Below, in pieces: positions 1 through 7,634 of a DNA stretch of 64,000 bases (position 1 is its first letter; each line of letters opens with the position of its first letter). The translations under genes and the position numbers were made by a program. Source of the DNA: Yersinia mollaretii ATCC 43969 (GTDB lineage: Bacteria > Pseudomonadota > Gammaproteobacteria > Enterobacterales > Enterobacteriaceae); assembly GCF_013282725.1 (NCBI RefSeq), contig NZ_CP054043.1, positions 3,410,001-3,474,000 of the forward strand, written 5' to 3'. Under the pieces are notes generated by a model. It was not told the DNA's origin and ran no database searches. It worked only from the letters and a program-made list of their open reading frames with translations.

Positions 1-1
1 A

Positions 2-409
2 TCCCCTGTTACTCTTTCAGAGCAGGCGTTTTGCAATATCGTTGCAAATAGTTCGCGTCATAATATTCTAGCTGCCCTTCAACAGTTAGAGTTAAAACAA
101 GGTACCCGTCTATATAGAAGATCAGCGTATACCGCTTTAAAGGATACAATTTCTCTCTCTATAAGCGTTCCAGAAAAGACAATATCTGAAGCTGCATCTA
201 TTGTCCGCGAGCGAGTACGTCAAGAAGGCGATAGAAGAATCCCAAACAGAGCTATAGGTTCCACTTTGTTGCTTAAAGGTCTTGAAGCTGATCACTGCCT
301 AATCCTTGATGCACAAGGCCAAGGTATGAATGCAAGACATCTATACGTAGCACTTTCTCGAGGAGCTAAAACAGTAACTATATTCTCGAAGTACCAACAT
401 ATTGGTTAG
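2..409 (+). CDS. UvrD-like helicase, C-terminal fragment (cut by window start)
   Basis: An open frame enters from the left edge and stops at 407-409, leaving about 135 residues. Its last third has the layout of superfamily 1 helicase motifs V and VI: a GSTLLLKGLEAD-like stretch ahead of a LILDA strand, then NARHLYVALSRGAK followed by a final strand. In UvrD/Rep-type enzymes these segments bind ATP and couple it to DNA unwinding. The N-terminal Walker A half is outside the window, so neither length nor partners can be judged. Because it sits on the same side of the integrase as other accessory DNA, I infer it belongs to an integrated element. Helicases of this type occur in defence pairs with OLD-family nucleases, but no partner is visible. 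Confidence 0.7.
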   Translation, partial: SPVTLSEQAFCNIVANSSRHNILAALQQLELKQGTRLYRRSAYTALKDTISLSISVPEKTISEAASIVRERVRQEGDRRIPNRAIGSTLLLKGLEADHCLILDAQGQGMNARHLYVALSRGAKTVTIFSKYQHIG

Positions 410-508
410 TTGCCATACCGATTTATTAGCCCTAAAAGGGTAGGTGAACACAATCCTTAATGGGCTATGCTAGGTCTACTAGACTACAGATGAGTAGTGA
501 AGCTACTG

Positions 509-760
509 TTACTTTTCCTGATTTTGATTCCAGTTCTCCCACCATTTACCTATATCATCGACCACATCTAATAAGCCACCAGATGACTTCTGGATATCAT
601 TAAGTTGATCAATCTGACCTTGAAAAGTAGTTGCGTAATTGTCTGCTTGAATTCTTTTAGCTGCTTTTACATCACCTCTCCTAAAGTCAATTAAACCACT
701 TCCTACCATAGCCCCTAAGATGACAACTAGGATAATGCCTTTTATCAGTATTTTCTTCAT
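509..760 (-). CDS. Small single-pass membrane or exported protein, unknown function
   Basis: This is an 83-residue protein with two N-terminal lysines and a hydrophobic segment at about residues 4-24, then a charged, Gln/Asn-rich tail ending in a Trp-rich stretch (KWWENWNQNQEK). That is the layout of a signal anchor with a short outside domain. I do not recognise a family. It is convergent with the helicase fragment and faces away from the integrase. No lipobox cysteine is present. The reading frame and membrane segment make it a reasonable real gene; a function cannot be given. Confidence 0.5.
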   Translation of the reverse strand: MKKILIKGIILVVILGAMVGSGLIDFRRGDVKAAKRIQADNYATTFQGQIDQLNDIQKSSGGLLDVVDDIGKWWENWNQNQEK

Positions 761-830
761 TGTTAGACCTATTATATCAATTCTTACAGAATGTTAGCGT
801 GAGTAGTACAGAATCTCCTCATGCATTATT

Positions 831-877
831 GATCGGTTAACTCGATCGATAAAGAGATTTCGATCGTTTAAATCGAT
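831..877. repeat. Cluster of CGATCG/ATCGAT palindromes
   Basis: Within 47 bases there are GATCGG, CGATCG at 843-848, CGATCG at 861-866 and ATCGAT at 872-877, spaced 11-18 bases apart, just upstream of the first tiny forward ORF. The spacing suggests protein-binding sites such as an operator, but no regulator is identified, so this is inference. Confidence 0.3.
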
Positions 878-959
878 ATAAAAATTTATTTGGGGTATAA
901 AGGGATGGTTCCAATAAGAAAGGATGTTCGCAGAACTATTATTTTGAGTAGGTTAGGCA

Positions 960-1073
960 ATGAGCGAATTAGAAGAGGCGGGAAATATCAATAACGTCAT
1001 AAAACTCATTGTTTTTAGAGGGATAACTCCACCTCTAGCTTGGTTATACAACCAATACATGCAGGAACAATAA
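960..1073 (+). CDS. Possible 37-residue small protein
   Basis: A short frame from ATG at 960 to TAA at 1071-1073, preceded by TAGG eight bases upstream. The product has an acidic start and a moderately hydrophobic middle (VIKLIVFRGITPPLAWLY). Its stop is separated by only two bases from the ATG of the next short frame, as in translational coupling. There is no homology I recognise, and an ORF this short can arise by chance. Confidence 0.22.
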   Translation: MSELEEAGNINNVIKLIVFRGITPPLAWLYNQYMQEQ

Positions 1074-1075
1074 CG

Positions 1076-1216
1076 ATGAGTAACCCAGATGCCCAAAAAT
1101 CGATCGGGGGTAAAACACTATGTGTATTCAGTAATAAGATTTACAGTTTTCAACACGTGGACAAGGGGGCATGTCCTTATTCCAAAACGTTTGATATGAA
1201 GAATAGTAATTATTAA
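1076..1216 (+). CDS. Possible 46-residue small protein
   Basis: A short frame from ATG at 1076 to TAA at 1214-1216, with AGGA nine bases before the start and immediately behind the 37-residue frame. The product is polar, with two cysteines. I do not recognise it. It is listed because of its ribosome binding site and coupling, not because of any family match. Confidence 0.2.
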   Translation: MSNPDAQKSIGGKTLCVFSNKIYSFQHVDKGACPYSKTFDMKNSNY

Positions 1217-1311
1217 CCTTTATATCCAGACAGACTTGGAGTCTCGACTATCTACAAGAAGATGGTCAATATCCAAGAGTGTCCCTTGTAGTTGCTTTGC
1301 GACCAGACAAA

Positions 1312-2991
1312 TTAAACGCTATCAATACAATCAACTACCGGTAGTAAGTCTTTTATTGTTGGGGGGTGGGCATATATATCAGTCATCCCTAAATTACGAG
1401 TTCGGCTATGCCCTACAACAAATTGAATTAATGCAACGTTAGCAATAACAGTTATAGCTTTGCTGATGAATGTATGACGTAGACTATGAATGCGTCGTTT
1501 TAGCCCAGACTCATCATGATCAGGAATCTCAAGTTCTCTCATTACGCTCACCCATAGATTAGTAGTAGTTGTGTAATCCGGTAAATCGCTAAAAATCTGA
1601 TCACTATGGGATAAGGTTTCAATCCGTTTTAATAATGCTTCCTCTATAGATTTATGGATCGGAACATTCCGTTTTGCGTGTTTTGTCTTACCACCTTTGA
1701 TGGATATATAATAACGACCGGTATCGTCATTTTGTTTTATACTTTCTTTACGGATATCGGCTATTTCGCCACGGCGAGCGCCAGTATAGATTAGAGTAAG
1801 GAAATACAATTTCCGCCGATCATTATAAGGTAATTCATTGAGATAACTTTTGAGTTTGATCATTTCTTTAGCGCTATAGTATCCACCTCTGTTCGATGTA
1901 ACTTCATAATTGATACCCTCAGTAGGAGACTTTAAAAGGATGTCTTTCTGGCCTACCAGATAGGTACTGAGCAACGAGCGCCAAATTTTGAGGTGTTTAT
2001 AAACGTGTTCACTTGAAATCAGGTCTTCTTCTGGCACATCGTAGTCATCTCTTTTAATAAGCCCGATACATTCAAGAAGGGACATACTGTTATAAGGTTT
2101 TATAGTGCGTGATGGTAGATTCTTAGCAACTTGTAGCGCCTCGCGTATATGTTGCTTGGTTATTGCATCTACGGGGATATCACTTACAACAAAAAGTAAA
2201 ACCTCATAGAAGCGCTGATTCTCTTTAGCAACAGGTAATCGCCAGTGCTTTCCTTTTTCTTCGACAAACATCTGCCATGCTGCTGATAACGTGATCGCTG
2301 GATTAATGCTTAATTCTGGGGTACTTGTTACATGGTCACGTTTTATTGAATTGTGGCTTAAATGTGATTCTGTAGATAACTGAGATTTCAGCGAGTTGAC
2401 TAACTGTTCATACTTAAGAAAATCACCATTATAGAAGGCTTGGTATGCCTGATATACCTTGCTCTTAGACATATCTAACTTAGTGGACGCTTCAGAAATT
2501 TCGTTCAATAAAGACGATGGGTCAATGTTCTGATGTTGAAAGTGACTTTTGATAAGTTTTACTGTGCCATCGTTGCCTTCAAATACCCATGATTGAGCAG
2601 CCTTAGCATATTCGTGTGCTTGTCCTGCCGTATCATCTGGCTTGCTAATTGGTGTTCCCATCTCCTTTGCTAGTCTGCCGAGTTGGGGGATGTATTCAGC
2701 CTCAATTATATCGGCCTCAAGCGTTCGAAATAGAAAAGTGTCTAAATCTTGTTTTGTCAGGTCTGTCATGCCATTTAACTTGCTCTTAAAGGCTTCTACG
2801 GACATAGCACCGGATTGTACTAATGGAATATATGGTGATATTCGCGACATCATTGCTTGGGCTTGTCTCAGGCTATCTGTCCCTAAAGATAACCGTATGG
2901 ATTTAGTGGAACCTTTCATCTTAAAATTAGTGTAATATGTCTGACCTCGAAGCATCAGGTGTGACAGTTGGTGTGACACTTTATTTGACAT
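1312..2991 (-). CDS. Tyrosine recombinase (phage/island integrase), 559 aa
   Basis: A site-specific recombinase of the phage-integrase family. The catalytic set is visible in order in the C-terminal third: Arg in GARRGEIADIR, Lys in GGKTKHAKRN, His-x-x-Arg in HSLRHTF, His in VGHSR and the nucleophile Tyr in DIYAH. The N-terminal 200-plus residues would hold the arm-binding and core-binding domains, and the start region (LRGQTYYTNFKMKG) resembles the strand-rich N-terminus of other long integrases. At 559 residues it is longer than lambda-type enzymes. It diverges from rluB, with its start only about 110 bases from the rluB start, which suggests the element's attachment site lies in that gap. 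The recombinase presumably excises the element that extends leftwards out of the window. Confidence 0.9.
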   Translation of the reverse strand: MSNKVSHQLSHLMLRGQTYYTNFKMKGSTKSIRLSLGTDSLRQAQAMMSRISPYIPLVQSGAMSVEAFKSKLNGMTDLTKQDLDTFLFRTLEADIIEAEYIPQLGRLAKEMGTPISKPDDTAGQAHEYAKAAQSWVFEGNDGTVKLIKSHFQHQNIDPSSLLNEISEASTKLDMSKSKVYQAYQAFYNGDFLKYEQLVNSLKSQLSTESHLSHNSIKRDHVTSTPELSINPAITLSAAWQMFVEEKGKHWRLPVAKENQRFYEVLLFVVSDIPVDAITKQHIREALQVAKNLPSRTIKPYNSMSLLECIGLIKRDDYDVPEEDLISSEHVYKHLKIWRSLLSTYLVGQKDILLKSPTEGINYEVTSNRGGYYSAKEMIKLKSYLNELPYNDRRKLYFLTLIYTGARRGEIADIRKESIKQNDDTGRYYISIKGGKTKHAKRNVPIHKSIEEALLKRIETLSHSDQIFSDLPDYTTTTNLWVSVMRELEIPDHDESGLKRRIHSLRHTFISKAITVIANVALIQFVVGHSRTRNLGMTDIYAHPPTIKDLLPVVDCIDSV

Positions 2992-3102
2992 GCTTTATTC
3001 CAAAAGGTTTTACAATCCAATGAGTTGATGTGCAACATCGCGTAACTTGTTGATGATACGATTATATACGACGCCTGTGAAGGCGACATTAGAGGTTGCT
3101 CA

Positions 3103-4131
3103 ATGAGCGAGAAGTCAGAAGACCAGAAATTACCAAATTCAAAGCCACAAAGCCCTAAACCGCAGGGCGCTAAAGTTGTGGGTGAAAAATTACAGAAAGT
3201 CTTGGCTCGAGCCGGTCATGGTTCGCGCCGGGAAATCGAAACAATTATCCAGCAGGGCCGCGTCAGCGTAGATGGTAAAATATCCACGCTGGGTGATCGT
3301 GTTGAAGTGACCCAAGCCACTAAAATCCGCCTTGATGGCCATCTTCTTTCTATTACAGAATCTGAAGAAGCCGTATGCCGTGTTTTGGCCTATTACAAAC
3401 CGGAAGGCGAACTTTGTACCCGTAATGACCCTGAAGGCCGCCCAACGGTATTTGATCGTTTGCCTAAACTGCGTGGTTCGCGTTGGGTTGCGGTTGGCCG
3501 TTTGGACGTCAATACCTCAGGTTTATTACTGTTCACCACCGACGGTGAACTGGCCAATCGCCTGATGCATCCGAGCCGCGAAGTTGAGCGTGAGTATGCT
3601 GTGCGGGTGTTTGGTCAAATTGATGATGAAAAAATCAAGCAGTTGAGTCGCGGCGTGCAATTGGAAGATGGTCCTGCGGCATTCCGCACCATTAGCTTCC
3701 AAGGCGGCGAAGGGCTTAACCAGTGGTATAACGTCACCTTGACCGAAGGGCGTAACCGTGAAGTTCGCCGCTTGTGGGAAGCCGTTGGCGTGCAGGTTAG
3801 CCGCCTGATTCGTGTGCGTTACGGTGATATTAATTTGCCAAAAGGTCTGCCACGGGGTGGTTGGACTGAGTTGGATCTGAAAGCAACCAACTACCTGCGT
3901 GAATTGGTTGAGCTAGATTCTGAAACGGTCAGTAAATTGCCCGTTGAGAAAGATCGCCGCCGAGTGAAAGCCAACCAAATTCGTCGTGCGGTTAAACGCC
4001 ACACTGAAGTGGCTGGCCGTCAGGTCGCAGGCCGTCAAGGTTCAGCCCGCAAAGGCTCTACCCGTCAAAATGTAGGCAGTGCAGCGCCAGCCGCGACGAC
4101 CAATCGCCGCGGATCAAATAAGCGCGGGTAA
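3103..4131 (+). CDS. rluB: 23S rRNA pseudouridine(2605) synthase RluB
   Basis: Converts a uridine of 23S rRNA (U2605 in E. coli) to pseudouridine during 50S assembly. The S4 RNA-binding domain occupies about residues 27-75 ([18 protein letters not shown]). The catalytic domain follows, with Asp135 in the [14 protein letters not shown] motif. The last 60 residues are a basic Arg/Lys/Gly-rich tail as in other enterobacterial RluB proteins. The N-terminus is about 24 residues longer than in E. coli before the S4 domain, but ATG at 3103 with GAGG upstream is the best start. In E. coli scpB lies just upstream; here the neighbour is an integrase, so an element has been inserted between or at the end of scpB. 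Confidence 0.95.
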   Translation: MSEKSEDQKLPNSKPQSPKPQGAKVVGEKLQKVLARAGHGSRREIETIIQQGRVSVDGKISTLGDRVEVTQATKIRLDGHLLSITESEEAVCRVLAYYKPEGELCTRNDPEGRPTVFDRLPKLRGSRWVAVGRLDVNTSGLLLFTTDGELANRLMHPSREVEREYAVRVFGQIDDEKIKQLSRGVQLEDGPAAFRTISFQGGEGLNQWYNVTLTEGRNREVRRLWEAVGVQVSRLIRVRYGDINLPKGLPRGGWTELDLKATNYLRELVELDSETVSKLPVEKDRRRVKANQIRRAVKRHTEVAGRQVAGRQGSARKGSTRQNVGSAAPAATTNRRGSNKRG

Positions 4132-4200
4132 GTCATACCATTGGAAGACGTAATTCTCTTCCCATCGGTCTAGATTCTAGCGCATATAAATAGAAGAGAA

Positions 4201-4230
4201 GCCGCAGGATTGCCACTGCGGCTTTTTATT
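4201..4230 (+). terminator. Rho-independent terminator after rluB
   Basis: Stem GCCGCAG / CTGCGGC with an eight-base loop, followed directly by TTTTTATT. It closes the rluB transcript and lies before the convergent cobO gene. Confidence 0.85.
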
Positions 4231-4267
4231 ATATTGATAATGAGGGGATAAGGCATTGTTTGCCAAA

Positions 4268-4858
4268 TTACCAATCAATCCCTTGCTGAGCCTTAATTCC
4301 GGCATCAAAAGCATGTTTTACTGGCCGTAGCTCACTCACGGTATCGGCCATTTCCAGCAGGTCACGATGGCACCCACGCCCCGTAATAATCACCGTCTGA
4401 TGAGCAGGGCGCTGCTTGAGCGCATTAACAACTTCATCCAGCGGCAGATAATCATAAGCCACCATATAGGTCAGTTCATCCAGCACCACTAAATCCAATG
4501 TGGGGTCCGCCAACATACGTAAAGCGTGCTGCCAAACCCCCTGACAGGCAGCGGTATCGGTCTCTCTGTTCTGGGTGTTCCAAGTAAAGCCTGTCGCCAT
4601 CACCTGAAATTCAACCCCATGTTGCTGCAACAAATTTTTCTCGCCGTTCGGCCACTCGCCCTTAATGAACTGAATGACGCCCGCTTTTAATCCGTGGCCG
4701 ACCGCACGAGTCACAGTACCAAAGGCGGCGGTGGTTTTACCTTTGCCATTGCCGGTGAAAACAATCATGATGCCGCGAATTTCCTGCGCGGCGGCAACCC
4801 GCGATTCAACTTTTTCTTTTATTTTTTGTTGGCGCTGCTGGTGGCGTTCTTCAGACAT
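4268..4858 (-). CDS. cobO: Cob(I)yrinic acid a,c-diamide adenosyltransferase
   Basis: Transfers the adenosyl group from ATP to the cobalt of reduced corrinoids, giving the coenzyme form of B12 in the cytoplasm (also called BtuR/CobA). The modified P-loop GNGKGKTT is at residues 36-43, the family's ATP site, and the DELTYM and GRGCHRDLLEMADTVSE motifs follow. The 196-residue length is normal. The start has a clear ATG 12 bases from the end of yciK, so the two are probably co-transcribed as in E. coli (yciK-btuR). No corrinoid synthesis genes are nearby, which fits a salvage role. Confidence 0.95.
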   Translation of the reverse strand: MSEERHQQRQQKIKEKVESRVAAAQEIRGIMIVFTGNGKGKTTAAFGTVTRAVGHGLKAGVIQFIKGEWPNGEKNLLQQHGVEFQVMATGFTWNTQNRETDTAACQGVWQHALRMLADPTLDLVVLDELTYMVAYDYLPLDEVVNALKQRPAHQTVIITGRGCHRDLLEMADTVSELRPVKHAFDAGIKAQQGIDW

Positions 4859-4870
4859 AAAACATTCCTT

Positions 4871-5632
4871 TTACTCTGCGGGGCCGGGTTTGCGGCCAGG
4901 TTGTGCATCAAAGCTGATTCCGGTTTTTCTCCGGCTATCATCGCCCATCAGATAAAGATACAGCGGCATAATATCTGTCGGTGTTTTTAATTTTCTCGCA
5001 TCTTCATCAGGGAAAGCTGTCGCCCGCATCTGCGTTTTGGTTCCCCCCGGATTGATGCAATTCACCCGGAGATGAGTGTGTTTATACTCTTCGGCAAGGA
5101 CTTGCATCATGCCTTCAGTGGCAAATTTGGATACGGCATAAGCTCCCCAACCCGCGCGACCTTGGCGTCCGACACTGGAACTGGTGAAGACCAGCGAGGC
5201 ACTGGGGGATTTCAGCAACAAAGGTAGTAATGCCTGAGTAAGCATAAATGTCGCATTAACATTCACTTGCATAACCTCTTGCCAGACAGCGATATTTTGC
5301 TCGGCCATCGGGGCGATATCACCCAACAGGCCCGCATTATGTAGTACGCCATCCAAATGAGGAATCTGTTGGCCTAGAGTATCCGCCAACTGTTGGCAAT
5401 CTTGCGCGGTTGCCTGTAACAGATCAAGTGTCATTACCGTCGCAGGTAAGCCATTCGCAGCAGCAATCTCTTGTTGTACGGCGATTAATTTGCTTTCGGT
5501 GCGGCCCACTAAAATCAAGCGGGCACCAAAACGCGCATAGGTCAGCGCGGCTTCACGACCAATGCCATCACCTGCACCAGTGACTAAAATACAGTGGTTA
5601 TCAAGCAGGTCATGTTTAGGTTGATAGTGCAT
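4871..5632 (-). CDS. yciK: YciK-family short-chain dehydrogenase/reductase
   Basis: A classical SDR oxidoreductase of 253 residues. The NAD(P)-binding TGAGDGIG motif is at residues 18-25, NAG at 99-101, the catalytic Ser near 152 and the Tyr165-x3-Lys169 pair in GAYAVSKF. E. coli YciK has the same length and the same position next to btuR/cobO and sohB; its substrate is not firmly established. It is transcribed with cobO and divergent from sohB. Confidence 0.92.
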   Translation of the reverse strand: MHYQPKHDLLDNHCILVTGAGDGIGREAALTYARFGARLILVGRTESKLIAVQQEIAAANGLPATVMTLDLLQATAQDCQQLADTLGQQIPHLDGVLHNAGLLGDIAPMAEQNIAVWQEVMQVNVNATFMLTQALLPLLLKSPSASLVFTSSSVGRQGRAGWGAYAVSKFATEGMMQVLAEEYKHTHLRVNCINPGGTKTQMRATAFPDEDARKLKTPTDIMPLYLYLMGDDSRRKTGISFDAQPGRKPGPAE

Positions 5633-5803
5633 AATTATTCCTCTTACTGGCGGCGGGCATTTTACCCAAGCATGCCGCGATATCTCTTACATTCTTATAT
5701 TTAAGCGAAACCAATGCAATTTTTCATTTGCGCAAGACGGCAGCGCAGTGGTTCGCTAGAATGCAAGTATCTCTCTAATAGCAGATGAATAAAGGCGGTA
5801 TTT

Positions 5804-6850
5804 GTGGAGTTGATTTCTCTGTACGGACTGTTTCTGGCAAAAGTAGTGACCATCGTGATTGCGATTGGTGCGGTAGTTTTACTGATTGTCAGCCAAGGGA
5901 TGAGGAAACAAGGGCAACGGGGAGAACTAAATCTGGTTGATCTGGGTGAGCAATATAAGGAAATGCAGCGCGAAATGCGGCTTGCACGCATGAGCCACGG
6001 GGAGCAAAAAGCCTGGAGTAAAGAGTTTAAAAAGCAGCAAAAAGCAGATCAAAAGTTGAAAAAGCAGCGCGCCAAAGCGGGGGCTGTGGCGGCGATAAAA
6101 CCTTGTCTGTATGTGATTGATTTCAAGGGCAGTATCGATGCGCACGAAGTGACTTCATTACGTGAAGAGATTTCGGCAGTATTGGCGGTGGCTACCGCGC
6201 AGGATGAAGTGCTGCTCAGACTCGAAAGCCCCGGCGGCGTGGTACACGGCTATGGTCTGGCAGCGTCACAACTTGAGCGTTTGCGTCACAAAGGCATTCG
6301 CTTGACAGTGGCGGTCGATAAAGTGGCGGCCAGTGGTGGTTATATGATGGCCTGCGTAGCTGATCGTATTATCAGTGCGCCTTTTGCCATTATCGGTTCC
6401 ATTGGCGTGGTGGCCCAAATTCCAAACTTCCACCGCTTGCTTAAAAAGAACGATATTGATGTAGAGCTGCATACCGCCGGTGAATTTAAGCGAACCCTGA
6501 CGCTGTTTGGTGAAAATACCGAGCAAGGGCGTGAAAAATTCCGCGAAGATCTGAATGAAACCCATCTGTTGTTCAAGCAGTTCGTCCAGCAACAACGCCC
6601 ATCGTTGGATATCGATGCTGTCGCGACAGGTGAGCACTGGTTTGGTACGCAAGCCAAAGATAAAGGATTGGTTGATGCGATTGGAACCAGTGATGATTTA
6701 CTGATTGCCGAAATGGATAACCACGAGGTGATTGGTGTGCGTTATTCGCGCCGCAAACGTCTGATGGATCGTTTTACTGGCAGTGCAGCAGAAAGTGCTG
6801 ATCGTCTGTTATTACGTTGGTGGCAACGTGGTGAGAAGCCGCTGTTATAA
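5804..6850 (+). CDS. sohB: Inner-membrane peptidase SohB (S49 family)
   Basis: A signal-peptide-peptidase-like serine protease of the cytoplasmic membrane. The N-terminal membrane segment is residues 9-30, followed by a charged linker and the S49 domain. The Ser/Lys dyad is visible: Ser177 in VAASGGYMMACVADR and Lys229 in AGEFKRTLTL. The C-terminus (RFTGSAAESADRLLLRWWQRG) matches E. coli closely. The start is GTG at 5804, preceded by AAAGGCGG, and gives the MELxSxYGLFLAK start seen in E. coli. In E. coli it was found as a multicopy suppressor of degP (htrA) mutants; its natural substrates are not settled. Confidence 0.95.
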   Translation: MELISLYGLFLAKVVTIVIAIGAVVLLIVSQGMRKQGQRGELNLVDLGEQYKEMQREMRLARMSHGEQKAWSKEFKKQQKADQKLKKQRAKAGAVAAIKPCLYVIDFKGSIDAHEVTSLREEISAVLAVATAQDEVLLRLESPGGVVHGYGLAASQLERLRHKGIRLTVAVDKVAASGGYMMACVADRIISAPFAIIGSIGVVAQIPNFHRLLKKNDIDVELHTAGEFKRTLTLFGENTEQGREKFREDLNETHLLFKQFVQQQRPSLDIDAVATGEHWFGTQAKDKGLVDAIGTSDDLLIAEMDNHEVIGVRYSRRKRLMDRFTGSAAESADRLLLRWWQRGEKPLL

Positions 6851-6881
6851 ATAGAGGTAACGTCATTTATAACTAATCAAT

Positions 6882-6907
6882 CAGGGGGCTTGGCCCCCTG
6901 TTTTTTT
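6882..6907 (+). terminator. Rho-independent terminator after sohB
   Basis: Perfect stem CAGGGGGC / GCCCCCTG closing on two bases, followed by seven Ts. Confidence 0.92.
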
Positions 6908-6944
6908 ACGCCCAACGGTGAGCAATTTCAGTCAACAATGGCTA

Positions 6945-7196
6945 TCAATCGACTAAATGATATTTGGCAGACAAGACGTGAGCCAAGTGTTTAAACATAT
7001 TAAATACTGCCGTTGTTTTTGGCGTTGGCAGGCCATCTGCATCAAGGAAAAACTCCCCGCGAAAAACTAACACCGAGCCTTTTTGCTCAACCTCAGTTGC
7101 CAGCATACCGTGCATATAATCTTCATGTTGACGAATAATCTCATTGGCTTCTGCCAATAACTTATTACGCTCAATGGGTACTGTGTTTCCGAGCAT
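6945..7196 (-). CDS. yciN: YciN-family small protein
   Basis: An 83-residue soluble protein that matches E. coli YciN in position (between sohB and topA) and in character: an N-terminal helix rich in Glu and Asn, then short strands ([23 protein letters not shown]) and a C-terminal helix. No catalytic motif is visible and the role is unknown. It is divergent from topA, with its own upstream region. Confidence 0.85.
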   Translation of the reverse strand: MLGNTVPIERNKLLAEANEIIRQHEDYMHGMLATEVEQKGSVLVFRGEFFLDADGLPTPKTTAVFNMFKHLAHVLSAKYHLVD

Positions 7197-7634
7197 GATA
7201 TCTCCTCACTACCATTATATTTCCTCATTACAAGGCAATTTCTCTCACTATTGTACTGCGGGTTAGCATTTGTTCGCAAACAGGCTAAGGTTTATTCGAG
7301 CCTTTCGCCGTTTTGTTGCCACTATTGGATAAATACAGATTCCTGGCTAATTAGGTTGCGTAGCGCTTTTTATCAGGTACAGTGTGGGATTTTATACTAT
7401 TAGGTGGAAGGTTTTGTTGACGCCATGAGGCAGAATTCACTGCTGTAACACTGGGCGCAGGCAAAAATTTTGAGGGTTCACCCGCTAAGATTCGGAACGC
7501 TATTTTGTTACCTAATCAAAAAAACAGGTTGATCTCCTGAGAAAGTACCGCAATATAAAAAAGAGATACAGAATGCCGCGGTACGGCAAGATAAAACCCT
7601 TCTTTTAGAAGAAATAATTTAGGTAAAGGTAATT
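7197..7634. other. Divergent yciN/topA control region
   Basis: About 440 bases without a gene. It must hold the yciN promoter and the topA promoters; in E. coli topA has several, including a supercoiling-sensitive one. I see AT-rich segments and a small GCCG/CGGC hairpin near 7574-7586, but no site that I can assign with confidence. Confidence 0.4.

Larger units (their letters stand above)
761..1311. other. Gene-poor stretch of the integrated element
   Basis: About 550 bases between the small membrane protein and the integrase 3' end. It holds a cluster of CGATCG-type palindromes (831-877, with another CGATCG at 1101) and two or three very short forward ORFs (905-994, 960-1073, 1076-1216). 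No RNA gene or strong terminator is visible. Confidence 0.5.

Noticed and set aside
1236..1442. 68-residue plus-strand ORF across the integrase 3' end
   Set aside because: Overlaps the C-terminus of the integrase on the opposite strand, which is firmly identified by its catalytic residues.
3332..3565. Overlapping ORFs inside rluB, topA, rnb, ydeP, rsxC and other long genes
   Set aside because: They lie in other frames of well-recognised genes and have no family resemblance or ribosome binding sites of their own.
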